Part shown: positions 41,601 to 55,138 of the stretch, one piece after another
Position numbering within the stretch: position 1 is the stretch's first letter
How the letters are laid out: each line of letters opens with the position of its first letter
NCBI GenBank assembly: GCA_030704615.1
Contig: CM060734.1
Location: 17,420,001-17,484,000 of the forward strand
Direction: 5' to 3'
DNA length: 64,000 nucleotides
Origin: Takakia lepidozioides
Lineage: Eukaryota; Streptophyta; Takakiopsida; Takakiales; Takakiaceae
Made by a program: the position numbers and the translations under genes
Notes under the pieces: generated by a model
What the model was told of the DNA's origin: nothing
The model's database searches: none
The model's input: the letters and a program-made list of their open reading frames with translations, nothing else

Positions 41601-42397
41601 AGTTGGAAGGGCCTTTGACACATCTGTGCTTTTCACGGCGCCTAGAATACTGGCCCCCATTCCGATGACACATTTTACACACTGAACCCTTCTCTGAACA
41701 TCGAAATATGAGACAAAAAAGGTTTTCGATTATCCGTAGTTGTAGCTGTACGACGACGTGGGCACTGCTGCGCTGGCTGCTGTTGTGGCTATTATCGCTT
41801 GATCCTCCACCAGTTCTTCCATGACATATGGGGATTAATGTTATTCGACATCGAAATGAAGCCGTGTCAACATTCATTCGGCAAGGCCTATAACGGCGCC
41901 GTTATAGGCAACAAGCCCCCGTTCCAATGAAACATTTTACACCATTAACCTTTTTTGTGGCGGCGTCTTAAGAAGTGATGGTACTGGATGATTTATACTG
42001 GCTTATTGGAGTTGTTCATTCAATACCTATTAAGTTATTTAAAGCCTTAACTGCACGGACCTCTTTCCAGATAGTTCATCCGACCTGGTCCGGACCGTTG
42101 CTATGCGGATATTGTTATATTCGCTACCTGCATGAATATAACCGTGGAACGGGATTCAACTTAATAATACTCATCCACTAAGTGTGTGGGTATTCATACG
42201 ATGAACGTTGCCCATTAAGAAGATTGTCAGAGGAATATTGCAGATATCTTTCTTATCATAGTCGGATCGATAAAAACATTACTGTCAATTCGTGTTCTGC
42301 AACGAGCCTCTCGACACCTAGCTCCGTGAACCATATCCTCTTCCCTCAGCTGATATCACTGAATGCACTCATATGAGACTTGTGCCGTGACCTGTAA

Positions 42398-44270
42398 TTG
42401 CTTTTTCTTGCGGATTTCCACGTCGTCTTCCAATTCTGCTATCGTCTGTTGCCCACCCCACACGGCCAGACACAAGTTCCTGCAGTGGGCGGAGTGTATT
42501 TGATGAAAGAGAGTTATCTCTGTAATCGTTTCGGACTCCATTTAGGGAAAGTCTTCTTGGAAGAAGAGAGGAGGAATTCGGATGGGCAAGTTCACGAATT
42601 TTTGGTCATGTTGTCGCAAGACAATGGCAATGGGATTGAATGGGTCGTTCCTCCGTCAGACACTATGTCGTATCGAGCTGTTGGGGAGAATTTGTTATTC
42701 TCAAAAGGAATGTCATTTCATACTCTGTCTACAAAGGAGTCGGCAACTTGTGGGGCTCGCAATGTCAAGCAAGAGGACCCGAATTCAAAGACGAAACACC
42801 CAACATCCGCGTCGCCATGCCATCCTCGGAAGACAGAGGTTCACATCTTGTCAGATGATGAAGACGACGACGATTGCATGGAGGTCCCCTCGAATGCCTC
42901 CAAGGCATCGGGGAGTGCCATGGATATGTCCGTCGAAGGGATGCATGTCCCGTCGAAGGGGACTCCTCCGCTCTTAGTTATCGATATTCTTCGAGGGATG
43001 TTTGCTGACGGATCCCGGTCTGATCTGGCTCTCCTCGACTACGACAACACTCAGATCAACAATGTTGTGGTGTGGGTACGACTTCATCCATGGGAGTCGA
43101 TTTCTAGGTCAAGGTTCGGAGCTAGACAGATGCTACATCTTCAAGATGTCTACATGTGGTCCTGGCAGTGACGTGGACTTGGTTCACCGCATGACGTCGG
43201 GGGACCTGTCTCATTGTTGGGTCATGTTCGACCACATCAAATGCATAACGGGCCACGCCTGGGTCATAATGGCAGCCCATGTTTATGAGCCATATTGCAG
43301 GAAACTAATGACTATAGCGATCTGTGAATTGAAGGGGTCAGAGGTCATATTATGGGAGTCTATCAACAAGCGCCGATTCCGGTAATTCAGGAACTACATG
43401 CGACAGGTCTAGTCCTACAAGACTACAAGCAGTAGTTACTGTTCTTCTCTTACACATGAAGTGTTACGTTCCTCCATTCCCTCACATATGTGCTCTTATG
43501 TGTTGCAGGATATGACTATTGATTCCGACACAATATGCCAACAACTAACATGGCGGAGTCCGTGCACTCCTCCTGGCATGCGTCATCCGCTGCTCACTTG
43601 GTTGACCTGCTGACAGCGACTACAGAAGACATCATCAGGTCCATCCAGCAGCAATCTGCCTATTATCAGTTCCAAAATGGAAAACAATGGGGCATCGGAC
43701 CGGATAGGGAAGAGTTGTTGGCAGACACGGCTAGGGCCGCTCAAAGGACCCTGTAAAATGTGCAAAAGCAGTAAAAACAACAATTAAGGGGACTCCGCTT
43801 CATCGTAGAGGGGAGTTTCTGGAGGGGGATGTGCGCACTCGCCCAGTTTGACGAAGAATTAACGAGCAGTCTGAAGGAGAGGAAGATTCCTGGTGAGCGG
43901 ATGTCAACATTCGCACAAGGGCTTGTGGTCCGTCCCTATTGCCAAAGACAACCCCTCCGAGTTTGAGTCCAATTGGGTCGCACACTTCATCCGGTGGCTC
44001 TAGCAACGGGCATAGTGAGGAAAGTTTGTCTCCCCTGATTCCTGAGCACTCCCCTGTGGTCACCCAGCATGGCATTCCCGTTGTTGAATGGGACGTGCCT
44101 CGCTCTCAGCGGAGAATTAGCAGGACCCACTCATCCTTCGGGGGAAGGTGTTGTGCTATACTAGTTGATACTAAGGAAAGATGCAATGAGATGATTCGTT
44201 GCAATCCCTTGGGAGCAGTTCCAGCGCCAATGTACACATGAAGGTTTGTTCACTCGAAGTTTGACGATGT
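42398..44270 (+). pseudogene. SWIM-type Mutator-like transposase, third copy (truncated)
   Basis: The N-terminal domain is well preserved: YLMKESYLCNRFGLHLGKVF, LEEERRNSDGQVHE, VPPSDTMSYRAVG. The acidic motif VHILSDDEDDDDCMEV follows. A deletion after SDLALLDYDN removes the zinc-ribbon part and jumps to VWVRLHPW. MSTCGPGSDVDLVHRM, WVMFDHIK and AAHVYEPYCRKLMTIAICEL (43150-43340) are present, but the MADNAQ catalytic block is missing. After an intron, MPTTNMAESVHSSWHAS (43535) continues with shifts and stops to RFVHSKFDD at about 44265. There a long inverted repeat begins and the SWIM finger is lost. Confidence 0.7.
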
Positions 44271-47200
44271 GTAGTGTGAATGCAGGGGAGTGACATTAAA
44301 TTTTTGTTTTACCCACTGAGATTCTGCATTGCTACAAAGGAAGGGCCCTGGTACCAATGTGAAAATAGGTTGAGTTGTCCCTGCAATTTATTCCATCCAT
44401 GTTTCTTGGTTACATCATGGGAACGATGGGGGACTATTGGCCAGGATGAAGATGCTCAAATTATTTCATACATGCTATGGGCGGAATTCATCCCTGCCTA
44501 TAGGTTATTTCATGGGCACACTATGCTGATACTTTGCCAGGATGAAAGTGGCTAAGTCGTGACCAGGCGTATTTTCATCCGGAGGATGAATGGGATTACA
44601 TCCATGCTCTCTGGATGACTCCCAGGAACGAGGACGAAGGATCCAGTGCCAAGGATGCAATGAATTTGTAATTAACTCTGTTAATGAAACCTAGCACGTT
44701 TTCCGTTCGTGAAAATGGATGACTTTCATCACTGGTGATTACCCTAGGAACGCGGGACGAGGAAGACGAAGGGGAAGATGACGGGCGCTCTGAGCAGATG
44801 CTGCGAACAGTGGAATTGGCAGGGCATTGTGTCAAGGGCGATTGCATCTACACTGGGGCATTCTGGCTTGCATTAAGAGAAGTGTTAATGTAGAGTATAA
44901 GGGCACAACTTGGTAATCTGTGCAGCAGGGGAAGCGGTGCCGCCATCTTCTTGGTAATGATCAATTTTTGGAGGATATGCTTACAGGGAGATCGGTGTGG
45001 CATGCGATGGAGCAATCAGTTAACAGGTGGTGCAGTCGCTGCTATGGTGAATGGGTAGCTTAGGGCTTGTTGGAGGATAATCATGCAGGGAACAGCTTGG
45101 AAGAGTTGTGCTCAAGCCAAGTGAAGGGAGGCGGTGCTGTCACGAATCTTGTGCAACCACCAGAGCCGCCATTGCCTTGATGAGCATGATCATGGGAGGA
45201 TGAGCATGCAAGGGAAACGGCTAGCTGCCAGAGAACAGGGAGGTGGAGTTGCTGGCACAATCAATGGAGAGTTAGGATGAAGAGCAGCTCGACATAACGA
45301 GCATCTGCCAGAGCGAATGAGGGATTGGCTTGTGGATGGTGACTCAGGTTATCTGTAAATAAAGAGGTAAAGAGTGGAATGTAAAGATGCAGGAAGCTTT
45401 CAGATGATCACTGTCTTCTTGTTATAAGATCATATCAGATCTTAGGATAGATTTGCTTAGATAGTGAGATAGGGTAGTTAGTTGGCAGGCTACAGGGGTG
45501 TTGCCATAGGCTGAAGCAGGGCCGTCATGACTTAATGAACGCTGGAATCGTCAAATCCAGACGACAAGAGGAGTTAAGGTAGCTGCTGACGGAGATGGTG
45601 AGGTGCCATTTTGGGCAGGCAGACCCACCGCTTCACCTGGAGTATAAGACAGATAAGTTTGTAGACACGAGGCTTCTTCTTTTTGGCACTTAGGAATCGT
45701 TGTTATGAAATTTTGGTAGAGACTCTCAAACTGAGAGCGTGATGAGGACAGGAAAAAGACTTTGAGAAATGGAATGGGGACTCTGGACTTCAAACCAGGA
45801 TGGGGTGGAGATGAATGGATCTGATGCACATGTCTGTAGGAGTGTTGATTGAGGGCAGATGTAGTTCACCCACAATGACAGAATGCTTGCTGTTTGTTTT
45901 GTTTCTGTTCCTTTGGCTTCAGTATCATGAATCTGCATACAATGCGGCTCTGGGATTTTGATGATTAGATGTAATGCAATCCAGTGTAGTTGATGTGAGC
46001 ACTAGTGAGGGTTAGCTGTAACCTCTTTGAAATCAGAAAGAGGAAGAGATGGATGGGGCTACAAACTGACACTGATGTGGAGTTTAGAACTGGTTCAGAG
46101 TGGACTCAGCATTTGAACTCTGTGGTTCAAATCTGAAAGGGCAAAAGTGAGCTATTGGGGTGTTTAGATGCAGATCTGTAGAAGGGTTGGGAACTGATTG
46201 ACAAACTAGGTTGTCCCTGGAGGCAAACAGTGTGAAGGGTCTGTTTTGGGTGAGAGAAAGACTGATGGAAGAGCTGATCATGTCTTGTGTGACCAAGGTT
46301 TGATTCCAAGGCTGGATTCACTGGATACATGGCTGAATGTGTTTGCATTGTATGTAGATAGGCTGTTGATTGGAAGAAAATGAGCCGGGGAATTTTACAG
46401 CAGGAAGGAGAGAGAAAAGGTTTGGGAAGGGAGAGAGCTGCTCAGTAAAAGGGGTAATGAGGGATGGTCAACTGGGAGATAGAGGAAAAACCATGACATC
46501 TGCAGAGAATCACTAGGCATGTAATTCATGGCAGATCTGAGTTGCCTTCCTCTTAGCAGTGATTTCATTACAAAAGGGGAACCCTCACTGGTGTTTTCAA
46601 TCAGCCAAGCTAGGTCTACATTGGTTCCAGTGTGTCAATACCCAGGGTAGCATTGTGTGCAGGTTCATAACACTGAAACAAGAACAAGAATGAAGACAAA
46701 CAGTGACCATTCTGATTCAGTGACAAGCAGTCTCTCCCCCACTCATTTCTCCTACTGACACTATAACATCAGGTGCATCCATCCTTTCCCTATCCTGGTT
46801 TGAAGTCCAGAGTCTCCATTCCATTTTCAAAACCTTTTTCCTCCATCACATATCTCTACCTCCTTCTCCTCTACCAAGAGCCAGTCCTAAATCCACACCA
46901 AAACAATTTCTAAGTCACCACCCCCAAAAACCGAAGCCCATAGTCTACGAACTTATCTGTTTTATCCTCCAGCGAAGCGGTGGATCTGCTTGCCAAGATG
47001 GCACCTCACCATCGCCTATCAGCAGCCACTTCATCCTATTCTCCTTGTCTTGATTCCAATATTTATCATGCCATGATGGCTCCTCTTCATCCTATGGAAC
47101 ATCCTGTGGCTTGCCAACTAAATACTCTATCCTTCTATGCGTGCAATTCTTCCCTAAGAATTGACATGGTCCTATAGTAAGAAGACACAAAAGCAGCTAT

Positions 47201-47841
47201 AAGCTTTGATTACAGATAACCTGAGTTGCCATCCAGCCAGCACTTCACATGCCTCATCCCCTCCATTGATTGTGCCCACAACTCACTTCCTTGTGCTTCC
47301 GGCAGCTGGCCGTTTTCCTTGCTTGCTCATCTGCCCATAACTGTTTTCTTCAAGGCAATGGCGACAGCGGTGGTGCGCCGCTCTTCTTACATGCTCCTAC
47401 TCCAAGAATTGATCATCACTACGAGAAAAGCGGCACCGCTTCCCTTTACACAGAATACCAAGCAGAAGCACTTAATGCCGCTCTCTAAACCAAGCAGAGT
47501 CACATAGCGTAGGTACAACCTCCCAAAAATAGACTGCCCTGCCAACCCCACTGCTCGCAGCAGCTGCTAAGAGTTGCCCGTCATCTTCCTCTTCGTTTTC
47601 CTCAACCCGCGTTTCTAGGTTAAACACCTGGGATGAAAACATTCATCCTACGGATGAAAATATGCATGGTCATGACTTAGCCATTTTTATCCTGGCAAAG
47701 CATAAGCACAGTATGCCCATGAAATTACCTGTATGCAGGGATATATCCCTCCTGCAGTTGTACCCGGGCACTCCCGTTGTAGTGATGCAGGTCTTAACGG
47801 TAAAACAAAATGTAATGTCACTCCCCTGCATTCACACTACA
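44271..47841. repeat. long imperfect inverted repeat (foldback-like)
   Basis: 44271-45830 and 46770-47841 are related in inverted orientation. Anchors include GTGAATGCAGGGGAGTGACA (start and end), TTTCATGGGCA, TTTTCATCCG...GGATGAATG, GGAAGATGACGGGC, AAGCGGTGCCGC, and the pair GGACTCTGGACTTCAAACCA (about 45778) with its complement (about 46797). Arms of roughly 1.6 and 1.1 kb differ by indels around a ~0.9-kb centre. No coding region is recognisable. The left edge truncates the third transposase; the right edge abuts a gypsy pol fragment. Confidence 0.65.
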
Positions 47842-49918
47842 GTAGATCCAAAGAAAGTGGAGGTTATCCAGAACAAGAAACTCAAGAGATTTCTGGGACA
47901 GACGAGCTATTACAGAAGGTACATGGACAAATATGCTCACAGAGCAGCACTAGTCTATAGACTGCTGAAGCAAGATGCCGAATATCGATGGTCTCCAGCT
48001 TGTTAGGAATCATTTGATTTACTAAAAAGGGCACTCACAGCAGCACCAATTCTGATAAATCCAAGATGGGATTTACCATTTCATGTACACAGTGATGCAT
48101 CAAGCATTGCTTTGGGAGCGGTTCTAGCTCAAAATGTGACAAGCACAATAGATTCACCAATCTATTATGCAAGCAGATTGTTGACAGCAGCAGAAAAGAA
48201 TTATAGCACCACAGAAAGGGAGGCATTGGCAATGATTTATGTTGTTCAAAAATTTCGGCATTATTTACTTGGCAATCGCTTTAAGTTTATTGTTGATCAT
48301 CAGGCTCTAGTTCATTTAGCAAATCGACCACTAGCTAGTGGCAGGGTTGCTCGATGGTTATTACTTCTTCATGAGTATGACTTTGAAGTTGTTCATAAAC
48401 CAGGAATATTACATGTTACAGCAGATCATCTGTCAAGAATTACTACAGGAGAACCAACCACAGGGGTAGAGGATCAACTCCCCGATGCATTTCTGTTTAC
48501 TGTTCAACCAGAAGCACCAGATGAAGAGACAGATCCTATAGATGCTCTGGGAACGTTTCAAGGAGACTATGACCTTCCAGATGCTCTTAAACTCATGGAT
48601 GACACTGATGAAAAAGAGGATTCATCAGATGAAGATGAACCTCTTGATGAAGGACTTATTATTGAAGAAGAGAGCCAGATCCACAAGAAGAAGATGACAA
48701 GGAAAACGAAGAAACAGACAATCAAAAATTGGCCAATATCAGTATTGGAGCTTATACAGTCACCAAAGAAGAATCAGAAGATATTCAAGATCAAGATCAA
48801 GATGATTGGCAATGGCCAATCAAATACTATCTGAACACAAGGAAATTTCCTGAAGGTTACACCAAAGATGAAAGGAGGAAGCTTTCAATGAAAAGCAAGC
48901 CATACACATTAATCAAAGGGATTTTGTACAAAAGAGGAATTGACTCCATAATGAGAAGATGTGTAAATAAAGACCAAACCAAAACAGTAATGTAAGAACT
49001 ACACGAAGGAATTGCAGGTGGACACTTCAGTTCGGACCTGACAGCAAAGAAAATATTACTAGCAGGCTACTGGTGGCCTACTATATTTGGAGATACTTAT
49101 GAACACTGTCAACAGTGTGAAGTCTACCAGAGGATGGGACCAGTAGAACAAACGGGGAAGGGGACTCTACACCCAATACTACCAACAGAACCATTTCAGC
49201 GCTGGGGGCTAGACTTCGTGGGACCCATTAAAACTCCAGCAAGGTACACACAAAACCAATACATCCTCACAGCCACTGACTACACTACCAAATGGGTAGA
49301 GGCCAAGGCACTAAGAGACAACACTGCCAGATCAATAGCCAAATTCTTATATGAAAACATCATCACACGATTTGGTTGTCCACTGGAATTTGTGAGTGAT
49401 CAGGGATCACACTTCATAAATGATGCTATAAAATGCTTGACGGAGGAGTTCATGATTGTACATCACAAGAGTACTGCTTACTATCCTCAAGGAAATGGTC
49501 AGGCTGAATCTACCAACAAAATATTATGCACTATCTTAACCAAGATAGTAAATGCCAATCGTACAGATTGGGACACCAAATTGAACACAGCACTATGGGC
49601 ATTCAGGACATCATACAAGGTGACCACGAAGCATACACCATTTCAACTGGTGTATGGAGCAAAGGCACTATTACCCATTGAATGTATGATACCCACACTA
49701 CGAACCGGAACTCATGAACGATGGGGCTTAGAAGAATCATTACGAGTCAGGGAATATGAATTAATCCATCTGGAAGAAGTTCGAGCAGATGCCGTAGATA
49801 ATATGGCACGGATTCAGGAACAACGAAGGAAAAGAATATCCAAAGGGAAAGAGAAATCTTTCCAGGACGGGGATATTGTATTATGGTTACCAAAAATCAA
49901 GAAGATCAAACTGGACAA
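47842..49918 (+). pseudogene. Ty3/gypsy pol fragment: RT end, RNase H, integrase
   Basis: TVDPKKVEVIQ and RFLGQTSYYRRYMDKYAH are the RT C-terminus; a TAG at 48004-48006 breaks the frame. RNase H follows with VHSDASSIALGAVLAQ, YYASRLLTAAEKNYSTTE and FIVDHQALVHLA, and KPGILHVTADHLSRI closes it. After an acidic linker comes the integrase: a zinc-binding remnant (HCQQCEVYQR, about 49105) and the catalytic core WGLDFVGPI (Asp), FVSDQGSHF (Asp), STAYYPQGNGQAESTNK (Glu), and LWAFRTSYK. The frame is fused at 49919 to an inverted piece of the inner transposon, giving a chimeric C-terminus. Confidence 0.85.
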
Positions 49919-52794
49919 CACCATCTGGATTCCTCCTTATCATCTCTAAACAACGTTGCCGTGTATCCACTCGAATTGCGGAACACCTGCCTCGAAACGA
50001 CGGCTTTGTGCGAGCAATTCTCCACTGTGACGCAGACACAGTCGTCTCCACAATGGCTTGGCCATACTGCATAACAGCGGGCGGAATCTAGGGCAAGCGA
50101 GCGGTGGGAATTTCTTGCACGGAATCCCCGCTTGAAGGCGATGGCGATCTGGAATTTCTTGGGCTTCCACTGCTGGAAGACACATTGTGCGACAACATGA
50201 CGGGCCCTCGAGGTGCTGTCCGAATGTTCCTGTCGGATCTCCAGGAATCCTCTTCGCACTCGGGTTCCTCTTCAATCATCCGCCTCACAGGGCGAGTACG
50301 GACGTCCCCCTCTAGGTGCTTACCTCTGCGGTGCAGAGACGTCCCTTTGATCTTCTCTCGCAATGTTGTCGCCCATTTCAGTGGATTCTTCGACCTCGAA
50401 GTTGTTCGTACCAACAATTCCTCCCTGTCCGGCCCAAAGCCCCATTGTTTCCCGCTCAGGAACTTGTAGTACGTGGCTTGCTGCATGATTGCTCTGTCGA
50501 TGTCCTCCGTTGTGGCCGTCACTACGTCCACCAGATGTGCGGCAGAAGACGCTCGCCAGGAGGAGTGCACTGATTCTGCCATATTCGTGTTTGGCATGTC
50601 CGTGTCGGAATCCAAGCACCGCTCCTACAAGGACACAAACAATGGTGAGGAACCAATGGAAAGGTCCGTAATAGAAAGACAATTGCACGAAAATGACAGC
50701 ATCATACCTCCCGCATGTACTGTCTGAACTGTCGATACCGGAAATGCCACCACCCTAACCAGCTGTGCAAGGCTCCCAGATTGGTTGTCTCCACTGCACC
50801 TGACGTGTTCCACCAAGCCTCGATGATAGCAAACTTAACCTCCGCGTCATCAAATGTGGGTGCATCCTTCCACGCCGTACAAAGGACACAGTGTTCAGCC
50901 TGGAATGAGCTAGCAACAAATTTGGTAGTGTAGTGAGATAGACTCTGCATCCAATGGAATCCACAAGATCTCTCTTTCCCCTCCATTGGAACATTGGGGT
51001 CCTCACCGTACACACGCCGCACCGCTGCCCAGTTGGCCTGAGCGTTGTCTGCAATGAATCCCCTGAAATTGGGCTCTGGCAATCCCGCCCTTGCCATCTG
51101 CTCGTTTATGCCCTCCCACAGATGCATCTCTGACTGTGTGTCCTCCCCTTTCATCTCGTAGATTGCAATCGTCATGAGCCTCTTGGAGTGATAGTCATAA
51201 ACATGCGCACCCATAGTCACCCACTGATGGTTTGTAATTCACTTGATGTGATCAAACATCACCCAAGCATTCGACAAGTTTCCAGTTGTCATACGAGTGA
51301 CCAAGTCGACTCCACTCCCAGGCCCACACGTCGACATTTTAAAAATGTAACAACGATCGGATTTGTTGCCTTGCCCTGGAAACCTGCTACCTTGGATGTA
51401 GTCATATCCAGTCATTCGTTTCACCTCCAGGATTGAGTGCATGTCCGACCCCCGGCCAAACTCCTGCTTGCAAGATACGATGTGATTCCGCACATTCGGA
51501 CTACAAACGTGCGAGACGGACTCCAATAGGTCAAGCATCTCCTCTTCGTTCAAGGGCACCCGGTCTGAACCATCTTCAGACATGATTTTGCCAAGAGCAA
51601 TCTTGTGGGCTGCCTTCAGCTAAATCTGCTTTGGTCTGGCTCCGGGGCTCAATTTCACCTCCTCTTTTATGATGTCGTGTGCTTCCTGCACAACCTCACC
51701 CATGTTGCCTCTCGCCAAGGGGTGGCAGTAGACCCCAACGTGTATGCAAGCTCTAGTCAAGTCCGGGAGCAAATGGATTACGTAATATTGCTTGGCTCTG
51801 CACATGGACATGCACGTCGGTGGTTCTTTGCAATGTGCGCACTTGAAAGTACCCGCAGGAGCTTGGCTGGAGACAATGAATGGATGATGCGTTGTGCCAG
51901 TCCAATCCATCTCGTTTCTCCGCCCTCCTTTGGAGAGAAAGTGGAAGCAGGCGGGATTGAGGCACCTCAGCTTCCCCGCACAGAGGACGTATCGTACACG
52001 AACACCATCAGCAATTTTCGTGCTACTGGTCTTCATCACACACCAGGGGTGTCCGTCATGCTTTCGATCCATGTCTGTTAACATCCCTGAGGCTTTGTTT
52101 GACGAAGTAACAGGTCGAAGATGACATTGCCATCGACTTCGGGAGGCAGATACGTTACCTTCCTGACTGGAAATTTGGCATAGTCGAGAGCAGCTAGCTC
52201 GGAGCGAGAACCATCGAGGTGATGTTGCCGTAGGAGCTGCACAATGGACCGGGTTGGAGTTATGCTCGAGGGTACATGCGTAGCACCTGCAGAGACGTCC
52301 ATGTCGGATTTGAACGACCGTGTGAAGGACATGGGGACCTCAATGCACTCATCTTCCTTGTCGGAAATGTCGAATACGTCCACGCGAGAAGCTATGGAGG
52401 GTCTTGACGGTCCAGGTCGGGAATGATTATCGTTGCATACCTCTCCGTTGGCAGTGGCCGCCTGTCAGTTTCCGGACTCCTTTGTGGATGGTGTGGGCAG
52501 CGACTGATTCGGAAAGGGAATGGGCATTCCCACAGCTCGGTACAGGATGGTGTCTGATAGGGGTACGTGCCATTCGATTCCGCAACCTCCGTCGTTACCT
52601 AGCACGACAATGGTCTCGTCAACCTGTCCAGGAACATCCTTCCTTTCTTCTTCCAAATAAACTGTGCCCGGTTTGAGCTTGAATTTGGAACAAAGGTAAG
52701 TTTCAGTCACTCTGCAAAGTCCTCCCTTGTTTGGGATCCAGGCTCTCCCAAGTTGCGGAGGACAGTAAACTATAGCGTAGGAATTCGGAGCCAT
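49919..52794 (-). pseudogene. SWIM-type transposase, inverted copy (3' truncated)
   Basis: It starts MAPNSYAIVYCPPQL at 52794. It keeps CGA at the site of the inner copy's first stop, CAG at its 15036 and 16776 sites, and the base deleted near 17072. It carries its own stops: TGA at 52465-52467, TAG at 51620-51622 and TGA at 51239-51241, which are CGA, CAG and CGA in the inner copy. FRGFIADNAQANWAAV, ERSCGFHWMQSL and the following exon to IRRNPDGVV remain. The SWIM finger lies beyond the 49919 break and is missing. Confidence 0.8.
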
Positions 52795-53149
52795 CAAAGA
52801 CCGCACGAAGGCAGACCAAGGCTCACAGGCACCATGTAAGTGGATCTGCGGAGTCCATCGACGATTGGAAGTCGCACATTGAAGTGGAAAGTATTGTTTC
52901 AAGCTACATGCATGAAGGTGGGAGGTGTGATTCCATAGCCAGTAAGTATGACAATGATGGCCAATTCGGCGACGAAATAACATCTCCTGACAGTTTCTCC
53001 TGAGGGTCGATCCAGCAGTATTCTCGGTGCAGACATGAACGTTCGCACTGACAAGTGCCAGGACTGTTAGTTAAAACGGTCAGACAACCAAGTTGTGCTC
53101 ATCAAGACAGGCCGCAATTGTGTTGTTTCGGAACAATGCAACCCATCCA

Positions 53150-54085
53150 GGTTCCGCATGCGGAAATGAGGTTCCGCATTTCCGTCCGGAGTGATACTTT
53201 CGATTGCTGTTGGACGGAAATACGGCACCACATTTCCGTTTTGCATCTTAGTCATGCACCAGTGCGACGGAAAACCTGCACCAAGTTTCCGTCCGGGGAA
53301 ACCTTTATACTCTGCGGTAACGCATTTCCATCCAACAAGCACGGTATGTGAAGGTGGAACGGAAATGCGGTACCGCATTTCCGTTCTGATTGAGAATCAA
53401 GAACCACGGGAACTGAAATGTGGCACCGCATTTCCAACCGAGTCGCACCATCCGACATACCAGAACGGAAATGCGGCGCCGCATTTCCGTTTTGTATCTG
53501 ACGCATGGAGCTGAGGGATAGAAATGATGCACCGCATTTCTATCCGGGTGAGACATTCATACTCTCCAGAACGGAAATGCGGTACCGCATTTCCAGTTCT
53601 GACTGAAAATCGTGAACCATCGGAACTGAAATGCGGCACCGCATTTCCGTCCGAGTCGCACCTTCCGACATTCCAGAACGGAAATGCGGCGCCGCATTTT
53701 CGTTTTGTATCTGAGGCATGGAGCCGAGTGACGGAAATGCTGCAGCGCATTTCCGACCGGTTAAGACATTCATACTCTCCAGAACGGAAATGCGGTACCG
53801 CATTTCCGTTCTGATTGAGAATTATGAACAACGGGAACTGAAATGCGGCACCGCATTTCCGTCCGAGTCGCACCTTGCCGACATACCAGAATGGAAATGC
53901 GGCGCCGCATTTCCGTTGTGGGACGGAAATGCAGTGCCGCAGTTCCATCCATGTGAGACCTTCAAACTTTCGAGACGGAAATGCGGGGCACCGCATTTTT
54001 GTCAGGTGAGACCTTTATTACTTTCCCGAACGGAAATGTGGCACGGCATTTCCGAGGGGGAACGGAAAATGCGGTACATGTCTGC
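53150..54085. repeat. palindrome array of the inverted copy
   Basis: About 17 GGAAATGCGG-type palindromes at ~52-54 bp intervals, the same order and linkers as array 2 but with some units lost. Confidence 0.93.
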
Positions 54086-54238
54086 ACTCTATTGACTGAA
54101 GTGGCATGAGGCGGCGCGGCCTGACCGTTGGATAATGATGTTGTTTTCGGAAGGCAGGCGTAACTCTGAACGATTCGAATGTCGTAATGACGCAAAAAGT
54201 CCACGAGGAGACACTTTCGTCCAAACCCTTTCGAACCC

Positions 54239-54800
54239 TTCCTTGTTAACGTTGGATCGCGGTCCGAGACAATATCCTTCGGAAGAGAGTCCATGATGCT
54301 TGAAGACGTGGGCGAAGTAAAGTCGTCCCGTCTCCTGCGCCGTTCGGTCTCCTTGGTGGGGATGAAATGGCCCATTTTACTAAACTATCCACCACCACCA
54401 TGATTGCATCATAATCCTTTGGACAGCGGCAAAGCAGTCATGAAAAATCCATCGAGACAATTTCCCCTCTGGATCGGCAAAAGGTTGTAACAGCCCCGAT
54501 TGCTTTTTATACTCGCTCCGGTGTTTGTTGGCATGGTGCCGTCTTTGACATATCTTCTCGGCTCCTCCTCAATTTGGGCCAGAAATACTCTTTCTTCAAG
54601 AGTGCCGCGGTGCGCTTGGCTCCGCCGTGGCCCGCAAGCGGGGCCATCGTGGGCATTATCTCAAGAGGGGTGGATTTTGCAAAGTGGCCGGTAGGCTAAA
54701 TGGGCCCCCTGTACAGAGCAGTACCACCCTACCATTCGCGAAACATTGCCTTTGAATATGTAATTCTAAAAAACATTGTCGAACCTCCTTCATCGGGCTA
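54239..54800 (-). pseudogene. Ty3/gypsy integrase fragment
   Basis: It reads leftward: KEVRQCFLELHIQRQCFANG near 54790 (HHCC region), then KQSGLLQPFADPEGK, MGHFIPTKETE and PKDIVSDRDPTL at the left edge. It is a different gypsy family from the 49-kb integrase. Its beginning is the source-like match of the fragment captured at 4115-4252. Confidence 0.7.
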
Positions 54801-54804
54801 AAAA

Positions 54805-55138
54805 GGGCACTCACACCAGCACCAATTCTGATAAATCCAAGATGGGATTTACCATTTCATGTACACAGTGATGCATCAGGCATTGTTTCCGCATTATTTT
54901 TACTTGGCAATCGCTCTTAAGTATTGTTGATTCAGGCTCTAGTTCATTTAGCAAATCGACCACTAGCTAGTGGCAGGGTTGCTCGATGGTTTATTACTTC
55001 TTCATGGTTCTGATTTTGAAGTTGGTCATAAACCAGGAAAGATTACATGTTACAGCGGATCACTTGTCAAGAATTAAACAGGAGAAACCAGCCATGGGGG
55101 TAGAGGATCAACTTCCCGATGCATTTCTATTTTCTGTT
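54805..55138 (+). pseudogene. Ty3/gypsy RNase H fragment
   Basis: A decayed duplicate of 48025-48500: PILINPRWDLPFHVHSDASG, then frameshifts, then LHVTADHLSRI and GVEDQLPDAFLFSV. Confidence 0.75.

Larger units (their letters stand above)
49919..54238 (-). mobile_element. inverted, truncated internal copy of the inner element
   Basis: Nearly collinear with 17575 down to about 12370 in reverse orientation: most of the transposase, then the palindrome array, ending in the cargo gene's upstream flank (GTCCACGAGGAGACACTTTC). Neither terminal inverted repeat is present. Both edges abut gypsy sequence. I see no flanking duplication, so it probably arose by rearrangement or capture rather than standard transposition. 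Confidence 0.85.

Noticed and set aside
36300-44270. Terminal inverted repeats for the third element
   Set aside because: I looked for TATTTCATGAGC-type ends near 35.9-36.3 and 44.2-44.6 kb and found none; the ends appear to have been lost.
49134-49949. Single 271-residue integrase protein as a natural ORF end
   Set aside because: The last ~11 residues are the complement of the transposase sequence; the end is a rearrangement junction.
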